This document shows positions 30,801-37,633 of a DNA stretch of 43,451 nucleotides, piece by piece. Each line of letters opens with the position of its first letter. Within the stretch, counting starts at the first letter, position 1. The stretch is taken from the NCBI RefSeq assembly GCF_011044995.1, contig NZ_JAAKZW010000038.1, positions 1 to 43,451 of the forward strand, in the 5' to 3' direction. Source of the stretch: Streptomyces mesophilus. GTDB lineage: Bacteria; Actinomycetota; Actinomycetes; Streptomycetales; Streptomycetaceae. The position numbers were made by a program, and so were the translations under genes. The notes under the pieces were generated by a model. That model ran no database searches, was not told where the DNA came from, and worked only from the letters and a program-made list of their open reading frames with translations.

Positions 30801-30923
30801 AACCGGTGGGTCTCGCTGGGGACCTACGCGTTCGCCGCGGGCTCGACCGGCGACGTGACGGTCTCCAACGGTGCGGGCAGCAGCTATCTGCGCACCAGTT
30901 ACGTCAAGTTCGTACCGAAGTGA
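27879..30923 (+). CDS. Large secreted multidomain GH16 hydrolase with golvesin-like and fibronectin III modules
   Basis: Secreted protein of 1014 residues. Order: signal peptide (1-30), GH16 catalytic domain (about 50-275) with active-site E169-I-D171-G-F-E174, golvesin/xanthan-lyase-CBD-like domain A (287-422), first half of domain B (424-489), complete domain C (490-618), second half of B (about 623-686), two fibronectin III domains (690-787, 789-883) and domain D (886-1014). Splitting of B by C is inferred: B begins VVVDNGDDGYREQGTW and halts at PDSAADNETV, while the missing half AAYTVAHAGGTTEVQ resumes after C. C and D share near-identical DNA tracts. The GTG at 27879 has AGGAGG eight bases upstream. 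The modules probably bind polysaccharide; the target is unknown. A strong hairpin follows. Confidence 0.92.
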   Translation: MNVRRTVVAAVLAATVALSLIPGSAATSAAPEAAAPVGAQATAPAGAPVPGYELAWSDEFEGVDADGKGLDEAEWHYRESEKAICSNSPDNVSVSEGLMHIALKREDRNGKEYTCGGVISKRTFGYGYYETRAQLWGDQGFHSAMWTTGLADYVPDTPKYKGPNNRVNEIDGFEVDSHKPDEFTQVSHWFVPHHVGNPGRPYTGPDSSDGYHTYGFEWTPTEVRYYIDGKLTQTLPKAGPHGLQNIWLTTLGYTSPVDETNLPGETTWDYFRYYAPVTSADDESADTVVVDNGDSAYTETGSWTDEITDGHREVFGYQDKEVRRSEDPGAAARWTPKLKSAQPYEVFVWNPSFLKTGHKAATYTVTHDGGASDVVLDQTEAGQQWVSLGSYRMTPGAGRGVSVTGGTSGSGVLRADAAKFVPSVVVDNGDDGYREQGTWRASDKVTGWRGTGTRWAGAAGSTARWTPELPKSTRYDVYAWVPDSAADNETVIATNTSRYTETGRWAASSLRGWDGTPTRTSNDTSATATWRPDLKEAGKYKVYAWSPTNPVSTTAARFTVTHAGGSDATDVDQTTGGNDWVELGEYEFAAGTEGHVTVSNAARANYLRTNVVKFVRVGAETPDPAAYTVAHAGGTTEVQADTSGGTDRWVRLGNFAFDAGSDGYVELGRGEGAQGLMHADAVKFLPTPEDDAGRPAAPQNPQAFVRPNASNGDSVLHVRWSPVQGDDVLGHHVYLDGRRITWKPVRRDAFRLYEMLAGQSHKVTMTSVDRSGNESAPSAPLSVKVPADTKPPAPAAGVTAEATNKGAVLYWEQSLEVDLHGYHVYVDGKRITDVPFGNPVDAHLRALGFPVEDLTNNTEHELAVTAVDQTGNESKPTPVRVTPLPMSVIGIEDPAYTEKGTWSGSSVAGWLGSKTRSTNDTSATATWRPDLGAAGSYEVFAWVPNHPNSTTGARYTVTHAGGTDAVDIGQTADGNRWVSLGTYAFAAGSTGDVTVSNGAGSSYLRTSYVKFVPK
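29346..29732 (+). repeat. Golvesin-like domain C, inserted within domain B and similar to domain D
   Basis: Encodes residues 490-618. Both protein and DNA resemble domain D at 30534-30920; for example AACGACACGTCGGCGAC occurs at 29442-29458 and again at 30633-30649. Removing this segment would rejoin the two parts of domain B in frame with the family's usual order. Confidence 0.7.
30534..30920 (+). repeat. Golvesin-like domain D, near-duplicate of domain C
   Basis: Encodes residues 886-1014, the C-terminal module. Shared strings with domain C include NDTSATATWRPDL, TVTHAGG and the ending YLRT. Equal length (129 codons) and silent-site similarity suggest a relatively recent copy event within the gene. 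Confidence 0.7.
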
Positions 30924-30941
30924 CAGGTTGCTGAGCGGGAG

Positions 30942-30979
30942 CCGTGCCCAGTCCCGGGTTCTTCCGGGGCTGGGCACGG
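30942..30979 (+). terminator. Terminator after the large GH16 gene
   Basis: CCGTGCCCAGTCCCGG pairs with CCGGGGCTGGGCACGG (16 bp with one G-U pair) around the loop GTTCTT, 18 bases after the stop codon. Strong, long stem as in other streptomycete terminators. Confidence 0.88.
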
Positions 30980-31060
30980 TCAATGCATTGCTCCTGACTG
31001 CTTACGCCCAGTCCGGCCGATGAATTCGCCTGCCGCCCGACGTCTACCTCTGTGACCTCC

Positions 31061-31085
31061 CCGCTCCCACGGGGCGGGGGAGCGG
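31061..31085. other. GC-rich hairpin in the leader of the reductase gene
   Basis: CCGCTCC and GGAGCGG form a 7-bp stem; an alternative CCCCG/CGGGG pairing overlaps it. It lies about 40 bases before the ATG at 31123. It may be a weak terminator or leader structure, or chance in GC-rich DNA. Confidence 0.3.
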
Positions 31086-31122
31086 AGCATCCCCACGTCA
31101 TGGAGGAGAGAGGGAGGCCAGG

Positions 31123-31716
31123 ATGAGGAATCCGATTCGGCTGTACATGTCGATGTCGCTCGACGGCTACATCGCCGGCCCGGACGATCGACCGGGCCAG
31201 GAGCTCGGCCGTGCCGGTGGACGTCTGTTCAACTGGCTCGACGACCGGCTGTCGGACGGTCCCAGCGGTCAGGTCTATCGCGAGGCGCTGGCGACCGGCG
31301 CGTTGATCTCCGGCCGGCGGACCTACGAACTCGCCGGGCGCTGGCAGGGCGACCACCACGACGGGGTGCCGATCTTCGTCCTCACCCATCGTGAGGACGA
31401 CGGGGACGCGCCACTCGGCCACGCACGATTCGTCACCGATGCCGAGGACTGCGCCCGTCAGGCCCGCGCCGCCTCCGAGGACCGGCCGGTCATGGTCCAT
31501 GGGGCGGGCGCGGCCCAGGCGCTCCTGCGCGCCGGGCAGTTGGACGAGATGGAGATCCACCTGGTGCCGGTCCTTCTCGGTGGCGGCCGACGGCTCTTCG
31601 ACCACCTCGGTGGTGATCACATCGAACTCGACCTCGTCCGACGGCTCGAGGACCGGGACGTCACACATCTCCGCTACCAGGTACGCCGACCGGGGAGTCC
31701 GCGTGAAAACCACTGA
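31123..31716 (+). CDS. RibD C-terminal/dihydrofolate-reductase-like protein
   Basis: Stand-alone protein of 197 residues of the RibD_C/DHFR fold, a frequent NADPH-binding reductase-like family in actinomycetes. Features are LYMSMSLDGYIAGPDD at the N-terminus, SGRRTYELAGRW at about 65-76, VMVHGAGAAQALLRAGQLDEM at about 125-145 (dinucleotide-binding region) and HLVPVLLGGGRRLF. AGGGAGG stands six bases before the ATG. No riboflavin genes are near, so a role in riboflavin synthesis is unlikely; the natural substrate is unknown. It is isolated from its neighbours. Confidence 0.87.
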   Translation: MRNPIRLYMSMSLDGYIAGPDDRPGQELGRAGGRLFNWLDDRLSDGPSGQVYREALATGALISGRRTYELAGRWQGDHHDGVPIFVLTHREDDGDAPLGHARFVTDAEDCARQARAASEDRPVMVHGAGAAQALLRAGQLDEMEIHLVPVLLGGGRRLFDHLGGDHIELDLVRRLEDRDVTHLRYQVRRPGSPRENH

Positions 31717-31767
31717 GTTCCCTGGCGAACCGGCCGGGCGGGTCTCGTGGCCCAAAGGCGTCGCGGT

Positions 31768-32223
31768 TCAGCGACCCCGACGGCTACCGGGCGCTCCGCA
31801 GGCGACGGCAATGGCCTCCGTATCCCAGTAGAAAGGGCGGACTTCGGAGATCCGCCCGTCCTTGACCTTGATCGTCTGGAGAATCGGGAACGCAAGGTCG
31901 CGAGCGGTGGCACGGGCGCACGCATGGACCTGTGTGAGCACCACCGCCGTCTCGCCGGTGGCGAGGAACTCCTGCTCCGCCATGTCGAACGACTCCCACA
32001 CCTGGCTCATCGCAAGGAAGAACGCTTCCATGCCCTCATGCCCACGCCACGTTCCGCCATAGGGCAGCGCGTCGGCCTGATGCAGTACGACATCAGGCGC
32101 GAAGAAGGGGGCGAGCAGGTCGAACGGGGCCTCGCCCGGGCCGCCGGCCGCCAGATACTGCGCCTCGGCCGCGTACATGCCGGTGAGGATGGTTACGGAG
32201 TCCGTCGTGGATCGAATCGTCAT
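31768..32223 (-). CDS. SnoaL-like (NTF2-fold) polyketide-cyclase/ester hydrolase-type protein
   Basis: Small protein of 151 residues with the NTF2-like layout: helix MYAAEAQYLAAGG, FDLLAPFFAPDVVLHQADALPYGGTWRGHEGMEAFF, and beta strands KVKDGRISEVRPFYWDTEAI. GGTWRGHEG is a common SnoaL-like segment. Members are diverse (cyclases, isomerases, proteins of unknown function), so function is not assigned. Ribosome binding site is weak. It lies 80 bases downstream of the ArsR-type gene on the same strand and might be cotranscribed with it. Confidence 0.75.
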   Translation of the reverse strand: MTIRSTTDSVTILTGMYAAEAQYLAAGGPGEAPFDLLAPFFAPDVVLHQADALPYGGTWRGHEGMEAFFLAMSQVWESFDMAEQEFLATGETAVVLTQVHACARATARDLAFPILQTIKVKDGRISEVRPFYWDTEAIAVACGAPGSRRGR

Positions 32224-32303
32224 GCCGCAAGGGTGATCAATCGAGACGGACCACGCTGGCGGCGATCAGACATCGACCTGGCTGCGGCCGGTCGCAACAG
32301 ACC

Positions 32304-32678
32304 CTAGGCGCCTGGCTGCTCGCCCGGTGCGTCGTGCAGCCCGAGGCGGAGGTGCTCGACGTGGTACAGGGCCTGGTCGAGGAGTTCGGCGACGTGGTTG
32401 TCGTACAGGGCGTAGACGATCGACCGGCCGCGGCGCTCGCCGGTCACCAGACCCAGATTGCGCAGCAGGCGCAGCTGGTGGGAGCAGGCGGACGGTTCCA
32501 TCTCGACGGCCTCGGCGAGATCGCCGACCGAGCAGGGACCTTCCTGGAGGCGGGCGAGGATCCGCAGCCGGGAGGGGGTGGCCAGGGCCTGGAGCGTCGC
32601 GGCCACGTCCGCCGTGCCCACGGCGTCCAGGCGTTCGCGAGCGGTGGCAACGTGCTTGGCGTCCGTTCCGTGACCCAT
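32304..32678 (-). CDS. ArsR/SmtB-family metal sensor with NmtR-like alpha-5 site
   Basis: Winged-helix metal-sensing repressor of 124 residues. The DNA-binding region is at about 45-85 (EMEPSACSHQLRLLRNLGLV). The C-terminal helix has D93-x-H95 and H106-x2-H109, the D-x-H-x10-H-x2-H pattern of the Ni/Co sensor NmtR (Zn sensors such as SmtB have Glu in the last position). The ELCVCDL-type Cys site is absent. It is divergent from the P-type ATPase gene, with a 95-base gap holding an inverted repeat, the usual arrangement for derepression by metal. I start at ATG 32678, which has a GGTAGG site nine bases away; an ATG at 32687 is possible. Confidence 0.9.
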   Translation of the reverse strand: MGHGTDAKHVATARERLDAVGTADVAATLQALATPSRLRILARLQEGPCSVGDLAEAVEMEPSACSHQLRLLRNLGLVTGERRGRSIVYALYDNHVAELLDQALYHVEHLRLGLHDAPGEQPGA

Positions 32679-32701
32679 GACGGCCATCCTACCCGGCACA
32701 C

Positions 32702-32717
32702 CTGAAGACCTGTTCAG
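32702..32717. promoter_or_regulatory. Candidate operator of the ArsR-type regulator
   Basis: CTGAA and TTCAG arms separated by six bases, followed by another TGTTC half-site. It lies between the divergent regulator and ATPase genes, 57 bases before the ATPase start. TGAA/TTCA-type arms are usual for ArsR/SmtB operators. Confidence 0.5.
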
Positions 32718-32773
32718 ATGTTCCTGTACGGTGGAAAGGAAGCCGTCCGCCGTACGCGAAGGGTCACCTCGGC

Positions 32774-34774
32774 ATGCCTTCAGCCCTCCTCCAGCGCCCG
32801 GAACCCACGGCGAGGTCCGCCCGGCCGGGTGTCCCGCGCCGCCGCACCAGAGTGCTCGCGCTCGCCGAAGCCCGCTGGGCCGCAGTCGCCCTGGCGCTGT
32901 TCCTGCTCGCCCTGCCGCTCCAACTGGCTGGCGCTCCCGCCTGGTTGTGGGGCCCGCTCTACGCCCTCGTGTATGTGAGCGGAGGCTGGGAGCCCGCCTG
33001 GTCCGGGCTGCAGGCACTGCGGGAGAAGACCCTGGACGTGGACCTGCTGATGATCGTCGCCGCCCTGGGCGCCGCCTCGATCGGCCAGGTCATGGACGGT
33101 GCCCTGCTCATCGTCATCTTCGCCACCTCCGGTGCCCTGGAGGCGCTGGCCACCGCACGTACCGAAGACGCCGTACGCGGACTGCTCGACCTCGCCCCCG
33201 CCACCGCGACCCGCCTGACCGCCGACGGTGGCGAGGAGACCGTGGCCACAGCCGATCTGGTCGTCGGCGACACCATCCTCGTACGGCCCGGAGAGCGCGT
33301 CGGCGCGGACGGCCGCGTCCTCGCCGGCGCCGGCGAGATCGACCAGGCCACCATCACCGGCGAACCGCTGCCGGTGGCCAAGCAGACCGGCGACGAAGTC
33401 TTCGCCGGGACACTGAACGGCACCGGCGCCCTGCGGATCGCCGTCGAACGGGACGCTTCAGATTCGGTGATCGCCCGCATCGTCGCCATGGTCGAGGAGG
33501 CGTCCGCGACCAAGGCGCCCACCCAGCTGTTCATCGAGAAAGTCGAACAGCGCTACTCGCTCGCCATGGTCGCCGCGACCCTCGCGGTCTTCCTCGTCCC
33601 GCTCGCCTTCGGCGCGGAGCTGACCGGCTCGCTGCTGCGCGCGATGACCTTCATGATCGTCGCGTCACCGTGCGCGGTCGTCCTCGCCACCATGCCGCCG
33701 CTGCTCTCGGCCATCGCCAACGCGGGACGCCACGGAGTCCTCGTGAAGTCGGCCGTCGTCATGGAACGCCTCGGCCAGGTCGATGCCGTCGCCCTCGACA
33801 AGACCGGCACGCTCACGGAAGGCACCCCGCGCGTGAGCGAGGTCCGCCCCCTGGAGGGCAGCGATCTGGACGAGGCCGGCCTGCTGGCCCTGGCGGCCGC
33901 GGCCGAGCACCCCAGCGAGCACCCACTGGCGCGGGCGGTCGTCGACGCGGCCCGCGAGCGACACCTCCCCGTGCCGTCGGCTCACCACTTCACCTCCACC
34001 CCGGGCGTCGGAGTCAAGGCCACCGTGGAGGGCCGGACGGTCGAAGTGGGCGCCCCGGACCGCCTGTTGACCGGATCCACCGCCAAGGACGCCGAACGCA
34101 TGGCGCGCATCGTCGCGCCGTACGAGGAGCGCGGACACACTGCGGTCCTTGTGCAGCGCGACGGAATCCCGGTCGGCGTCCTGGCCGTTGCCGACCGCCT
34201 GCGCCCGGACGCCGCCGCCACCGTCGCCGCGCTCGGCACGCTCTCCGGAACGTCGCCGCTGCTGCTCACCGGCGACAATCCACGCGCCGCGGCTCACCTC
34301 GCCTCCGAGGCGGGCATCGAGGCGGACCACGTACGCGCCGGCCTGCTGCCCGAGGACAAGGTCGACGCCGTACGTCGCCTGGAGGCCGACGGCCGCAAGG
34401 TCCTCGTCATCGGTGACGGCGTCAACGACGCCCCCGCCCTCGCGGCCGCCCACACCGGCATCGCCATGGGCCGCGCCGGCTCCGACCTCGCCCTGGAGAC
34501 GGCCGACGCGGTCATCGTCCGCGACGAACTCACCACCGTTCCCACGGTCGTGGCGCTCTCCCGCGCCGCCCGCCGCCTGGTGATCCAGAACCTGGTGATC
34601 GCCGGGATCTTCATCACCGGCTTGGTCATCTGGGATCTCGTCGGCACCCTGCCCCTGCCGCTGGGGGTGCTCGGCCACGAGGGCTCCACGGTCATCGTCG
34701 GGCTCAACGGCTTGCGCCTGTTGCGCGATGCGGCCTGGCGCCGCGCGGCACGCTCGGCCGGGGCCGGCGCATGA
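32774..34774 (+). CDS. P1B-4-type heavy-metal transporting ATPase (CtpD/CoaT-like)
   Basis: Metal-exporting P-type ATPase of 666 residues. It has the actuator motif TGEPLP at 195-200, the transmembrane metal motif SPC at 298-300, the phosphorylation site DKTGT with D342, a GDGVNDAPAL hinge and HEGST at about 635-639 followed by NGLRL. The SPC plus HEG(G)T combination without an N-terminal CxxC metal-binding domain is what defines the P1B-4 group, linked to Co2+, Fe2+, Ni2+ or Zn2+ efflux. The ATG at 32774 has no strong ribosome binding site, but the residues before the first membrane segment look natural. Control by the divergent ArsR-type repressor is likely. It overlaps the next gene by four bases. 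Confidence 0.93.
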   Translation: MPSALLQRPEPTARSARPGVPRRRTRVLALAEARWAAVALALFLLALPLQLAGAPAWLWGPLYALVYVSGGWEPAWSGLQALREKTLDVDLLMIVAALGAASIGQVMDGALLIVIFATSGALEALATARTEDAVRGLLDLAPATATRLTADGGEETVATADLVVGDTILVRPGERVGADGRVLAGAGEIDQATITGEPLPVAKQTGDEVFAGTLNGTGALRIAVERDASDSVIARIVAMVEEASATKAPTQLFIEKVEQRYSLAMVAATLAVFLVPLAFGAELTGSLLRAMTFMIVASPCAVVLATMPPLLSAIANAGRHGVLVKSAVVMERLGQVDAVALDKTGTLTEGTPRVSEVRPLEGSDLDEAGLLALAAAAEHPSEHPLARAVVDAARERHLPVPSAHHFTSTPGVGVKATVEGRTVEVGAPDRLLTGSTAKDAERMARIVAPYEERGHTAVLVQRDGIPVGVLAVADRLRPDAAATVAALGTLSGTSPLLLTGDNPRAAAHLASEAGIEADHVRAGLLPEDKVDAVRRLEADGRKVLVIGDGVNDAPALAAAHTGIAMGRAGSDLALETADAVIVRDELTTVPTVVALSRAARRLVIQNLVIAGIFITGLVIWDLVGTLPLPLGVLGHEGSTVIVGLNGLRLLRDAAWRRAARSAGAGA

Positions 34775-35181
34775 GCCGCCGAAACCGCGCGTCCGCCCCC
34801 GAGGCCGGACCGGGGCGGCCCACCGTGACGGTCTGCCGGGGCTGCTGCTGCGGCACCGCGGCCAAGGTCCCCTACCTGGACCACGAGGCCCAGGCCACCG
34901 ACCTGCGCGCGGCGCTCACCGGTGTCGCCTTGGTGCGTCGCAGCGACTGCCTGGACGTCTGCGAACGCGCCAATGTCATCGTCATCCAGCCCTCCGCCGC
35001 AGGACGGCGGGCCGGCGGCCGCCCCGTGTGGCTCGGCCAGGTCAACGACCCGGACGCCGCCGCGGACATCACCGCCTGGGTGCGCGCCGGCGGCCCCGGT
35101 CTCGCCGACCCGCCCGACGTCCTGACCCTGTACGCCTTCACTCCCTCCCGGAGGGTGCGCAGCGAACTCGATGACCATTGA
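34771..35181 (+). CDS. Thioredoxin-like [2Fe-2S] ferredoxin-type protein coupled to the metal ATPase
   Basis: Small protein of 136 residues with VTVCRGCCCG at about 19-28 (C22, C25, C26, C27) and C60-x3-C64 (DCLDVC). This resembles the thioredoxin-fold [2Fe-2S] ferredoxins, where two cysteines from each part bind the cluster. Its ATG overlaps the ATPase stop (ATGA), so both are made together. In mycobacteria the CtpD-type ATPase gene is followed by thioredoxin genes, a parallel that suggests a redox or metallochaperone role in loading or protecting the pump. The extra cysteines could instead bind metal directly. Confidence 0.8.
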   Translation: MSRRNRASAPEAGPGRPTVTVCRGCCCGTAAKVPYLDHEAQATDLRAALTGVALVRRSDCLDVCERANVIVIQPSAAGRRAGGRPVWLGQVNDPDAAADITAWVRAGGPGLADPPDVLTLYAFTPSRRVRSELDDH

Positions 35182-35244
35182 GTCTGTTGCCGACGGCGGT
35201 CTCGTCCGGGCTGGGTGCGCTGATGAGTGCTGCTGAGGCGCGTC

Positions 35245-35829
35245 CTAACCGTGCCGGGCCGGCGTCTCGGCCATCAACGCGTCCACCACCGCGCGGGCCA
35301 CACGACCGGCTCGCTCCGGCGTCCAGTGGGCGGGCTCCTCCATGGTGGAGACGTAGTAGCCGCGGGTGAGCAGCGACAGGATGTCGGCGGCCAGGGCCGC
35401 GTCGGGCACTCCCGCGGCGAGTGAGGCTTCGAGGAACTCCTGGCGGGATTCGCGGGGTTCCTCGTGGTCGACGCCGGCCGGGTCGATGTGCGCCGTGGAC
35501 AGCATCTCGACCCAGAGCGTGCGAAGGAGCAGGTCCTCGGGCTCCGTGCTGAGGTGCCATTCCACGGTGGCGCGCAGCCGGTCGGCGCCGGTCAAGTCGC
35601 CCAGGTGGGCCTCGAGATCGGTGCGCCACCGCGACTCGGCGGCGCGCACGGCGTTGGTGATCAGGGCCGTCCGCGTCGGCACGTAGTTCGTGACCATCGC
35701 CGTGGATCCGCCGAGCTCCTTGGCCACGGCTCGGATGGTGACGGCCCGTGCGCCGTCCCGGGCGGCGATCGCGAGCGTGGCCTGGGCGATGGCCTCGCGG
35801 CGCTGGACTTCGTCGACGTCGATCGGCAT
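35245..35829 (-). CDS. TetR-family transcriptional regulator
   Basis: Regulator of 194 residues. The N-terminal helix-turn-helix is at about 10-55 (REAIAQATLAIAARDGARAVTIRAVAKELGGSTAMVTNYV in segments; NYV replaces the usual YYHF/HYF). The remaining helical ligand domain is of the TetR_C type. It is divergent from the CocE-type hydrolase/transporter operon, 100 bases away, and probably represses it. The ATG at 35829 has only a weak upstream purine run. The region 35182-35244 before its end holds nothing notable. Confidence 0.88.
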   Translation of the reverse strand: MPIDVDEVQRREAIAQATLAIAARDGARAVTIRAVAKELGGSTAMVTNYVPTRTALITNAVRAAESRWRTDLEAHLGDLTGADRLRATVEWHLSTEPEDLLLRTLWVEMLSTAHIDPAGVDHEEPRESRQEFLEASLAAGVPDAALAADILSLLTRGYYVSTMEEPAHWTPERAGRVARAVVDALMAETPARHG

Positions 35830-35891
35830 GGAAGCAACCTAGCTCAGAGGGGGTTGACGCTGAACTCTCCTGAATGCAACGCTGTTATATC

Positions 35892-35901
35892 ACAACGTTG
35901 T
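35892..35901. promoter_or_regulatory. Candidate TetR-type operator in the divergent gap
   Basis: ACAACGTTGT is a perfect palindrome. A further GCAACG arm lies 14 bases to the left and pairs with CGTTGT, giving a longer interrupted repeat at about 35876-35901. TATATC just before it and TTGACG at 35854-35859 may be promoter parts, though their spacing is not ideal. It is 28 bases before the hydrolase start. Confidence 0.5.
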
Positions 35902-35929
35902 CTAAAGGTTTGCCTTCCTGGAGGGCCCT

Positions 35930-37633
35930 ATGAGCCTTGTCGTTCAACGCGTCAACGCGGAACCCGTGCCCCCGGACGCGCGGCAGCACATGGTCCGCAT
36001 GCGCGACGGCGTACGGCTGGCGACCGACGTGTACGACATCGGCGGCGGCGAGCCGGCGCCGACGGTCCTGGCCCGCCTGCCCTACGACAAGAACAGCCGG
36101 TACGTGTTCTTCGACAAGATCGCCGAGCGGTTCACCGCGCAGGGCTACGTCGTGGTGGTCCAGGACGTCCGCGGCAAGTTCCGCTCGCAGGGCCGGACTC
36201 TGGGCTGGACCGGCGAAGTCGACGACGCCTACGACACCTTGGAGTGGATCACCCACCAGCCCTGGTCCGACGGGTCGGTGGGCATGTTCGGCGACTCCTA
36301 CTACGGGTTCACCCAGTGGTCCGCGGTCTCCAGCCAGCACCCCGCCCTGCGCGCCATCGTCCCCCGGGTGACCTGCACGACGAACGCGCCCGGCATCGCC
36401 GCCTACGACCCCGGCTCCGGCAGGCAACCCGTATGGCTGGAGGGCGCCACGTATCAGGCGCAGGTGTGGACCGACCGCGAGAGCTACGAGTTCGACGTCG
36501 ATCTCACCCGGCGTCCCGTCCTCGCCGCGTACGAGGAGGCCTTCGACGCGATCGGCCAACGGTCCGCGGGCTTCGACCTGATCGTCGGTGACATCCGCCT
36601 CGACCCGTACAACGGGCCGCACCCGTATGACGCGCGGCCCGTGCCGGTGCTGCACTGCGTGGGGTGGTTCGACAATCTCGGCATCGCGCACATGCGTGAC
36701 TACACGGAGCTGGCCCGGCGCCCGGGGTGGTCGGCGGTGCAGTATCTGATCGCCGACACGACCGACCACGAGAACTACGCACTCGAGGACGCCCCGGTGT
36801 CACGCGAGAGCGATCACTTCGCCGACGATGCCGCCCTCGCCCGCATGCTGGACTCCTACACCGCCCCGGCGATCGCGTTCTTCGACGTCTTCCTCAAGGG
36901 CACCGCGCAGCCCCATACGCTGCCGCGGGTGCGCTGGAAGCTCGGACACGCGGGATGGCGCGACTCCGACGCGTGGCCGCCGCCCGAAGCGACCACGGCC
37001 GAGCTCTACTTGGCGCAGCCGGCGGCCACGCCCGGCGCGGTCCCCGGCGGAACGCTCGTACCGAGCCCGGCCGACGCCGCCGAAGAGGTGGAGTGGCGCT
37101 ACGACCCGGAGAACCTCGTACCGTCCGCCGCCCCCGTCACCTTTCTGCAGCTGCGTGACCACGTGGACGAGCGCTCCACCCTCGACCGCGACGACGTGCT
37201 CGTCTTCACAACACCCGCCTCCGAACGCCCGCTTGACCTCGCCGGACCCGTACACGCGGTGCTGCACGTGGAGAGCACGGCACCTACGTACGACGTCTTC
37301 GTGCGGCTCCTCGATCTGGCCCCGGACGGCGCCGCGCGGCTGATCGTCCGGGGCTGCGCGCAGAGCGACGCGGCCGGTGAGCTGGAGATCGCCCTGGGGC
37401 ACACCGGCTACCGGGTGCGCCCCGGACACCGGCTCGCCCTGATGATCGCCGGCAGTGACTTCCCGAACCACCTGCCCAACTCCGGCTCCCTGGAGAGCCC
37501 GTGGCACACGACGACTCCCAAGGCGAGCCTGCAGAAGCTGCGCACCGGCTCCGCCCACCCCTCCCGCCTGCGTCTGACCGTCCTGTCCCCGGCCCGTACC
37601 AGCTGTACCGGCGAGGGAAGTGAGCCGGCGTGA
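35930..37633 (+). CDS. CocE/NonD-family hydrolase (S15-type)
   Basis: Alpha/beta hydrolase of 567 residues. An S15 peptidase-like catalytic domain comes first (about 15-330), with the nucleophile in GDSYYG near residue 122-127 and the catalytic His in DTTDHENYAL. The C-terminal jelly-roll X-Pro dipeptidyl-peptidase-like domain is at about 360-560. No signal peptide, so it is cytoplasmic. Family members hydrolyse esters (cocaine esterase), N-terminal X-Pro peptides or beta-lactam-like amides. Its stop overlaps the start of the DppB-type gene (37630), so it is produced with the transporter and probably processes the imported compound. The segment PYNGPHPYDARPVPVLHCVGW is a typical core strand. 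GGAGG stands near the ATG. Confidence 0.9.
   Translation: MSLVVQRVNAEPVPPDARQHMVRMRDGVRLATDVYDIGGGEPAPTVLARLPYDKNSRYVFFDKIAERFTAQGYVVVVQDVRGKFRSQGRTLGWTGEVDDAYDTLEWITHQPWSDGSVGMFGDSYYGFTQWSAVSSQHPALRAIVPRVTCTTNAPGIAAYDPGSGRQPVWLEGATYQAQVWTDRESYEFDVDLTRRPVLAAYEEAFDAIGQRSAGFDLIVGDIRLDPYNGPHPYDARPVPVLHCVGWFDNLGIAHMRDYTELARRPGWSAVQYLIADTTDHENYALEDAPVSRESDHFADDAALARMLDSYTAPAIAFFDVFLKGTAQPHTLPRVRWKLGHAGWRDSDAWPPPEATTAELYLAQPAATPGAVPGGTLVPSPADAAEEVEWRYDPENLVPSAAPVTFLQLRDHVDERSTLDRDDVLVFTTPASERPLDLAGPVHAVLHVESTAPTYDVFVRLLDLAPDGAARLIVRGCAQSDAAGELEIALGHTGYRVRPGHRLALMIAGSDFPNHLPNSGSLESPWHTTTPKASLQKLRTGSAHPSRLRLTVLSPARTSCTGEGSEPA

Noticed and set aside
27861..30983. A 1040-codon open frame on the minus strand opposite the large GH16 gene
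   Set aside because: It is an antisense shadow caused by high GC. The plus-strand frame has a signal peptide, recognisable domains and a ribosome binding site, while the minus-strand product is Arg/Val/Gly-rich without any family pattern.
31050..31110. GC-rich repeat resembling a type I-E CRISPR repeat (CCCCGC...GCGGGG)
   Set aside because: Only one imperfect copy with no spacers or cas genes; it is better explained as a hairpin in the leader of the reductase gene.
31123..31716. A riboflavin biosynthesis gene
   Set aside because: Only the RibD C-terminal fold is present, without the deaminase domain and without other rib genes nearby.
35182..35244. Small gene or RNA between the ferredoxin-like and TetR genes
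   Set aside because: Only 63 bases between two convergent genes, no hairpin of note and no start signal.
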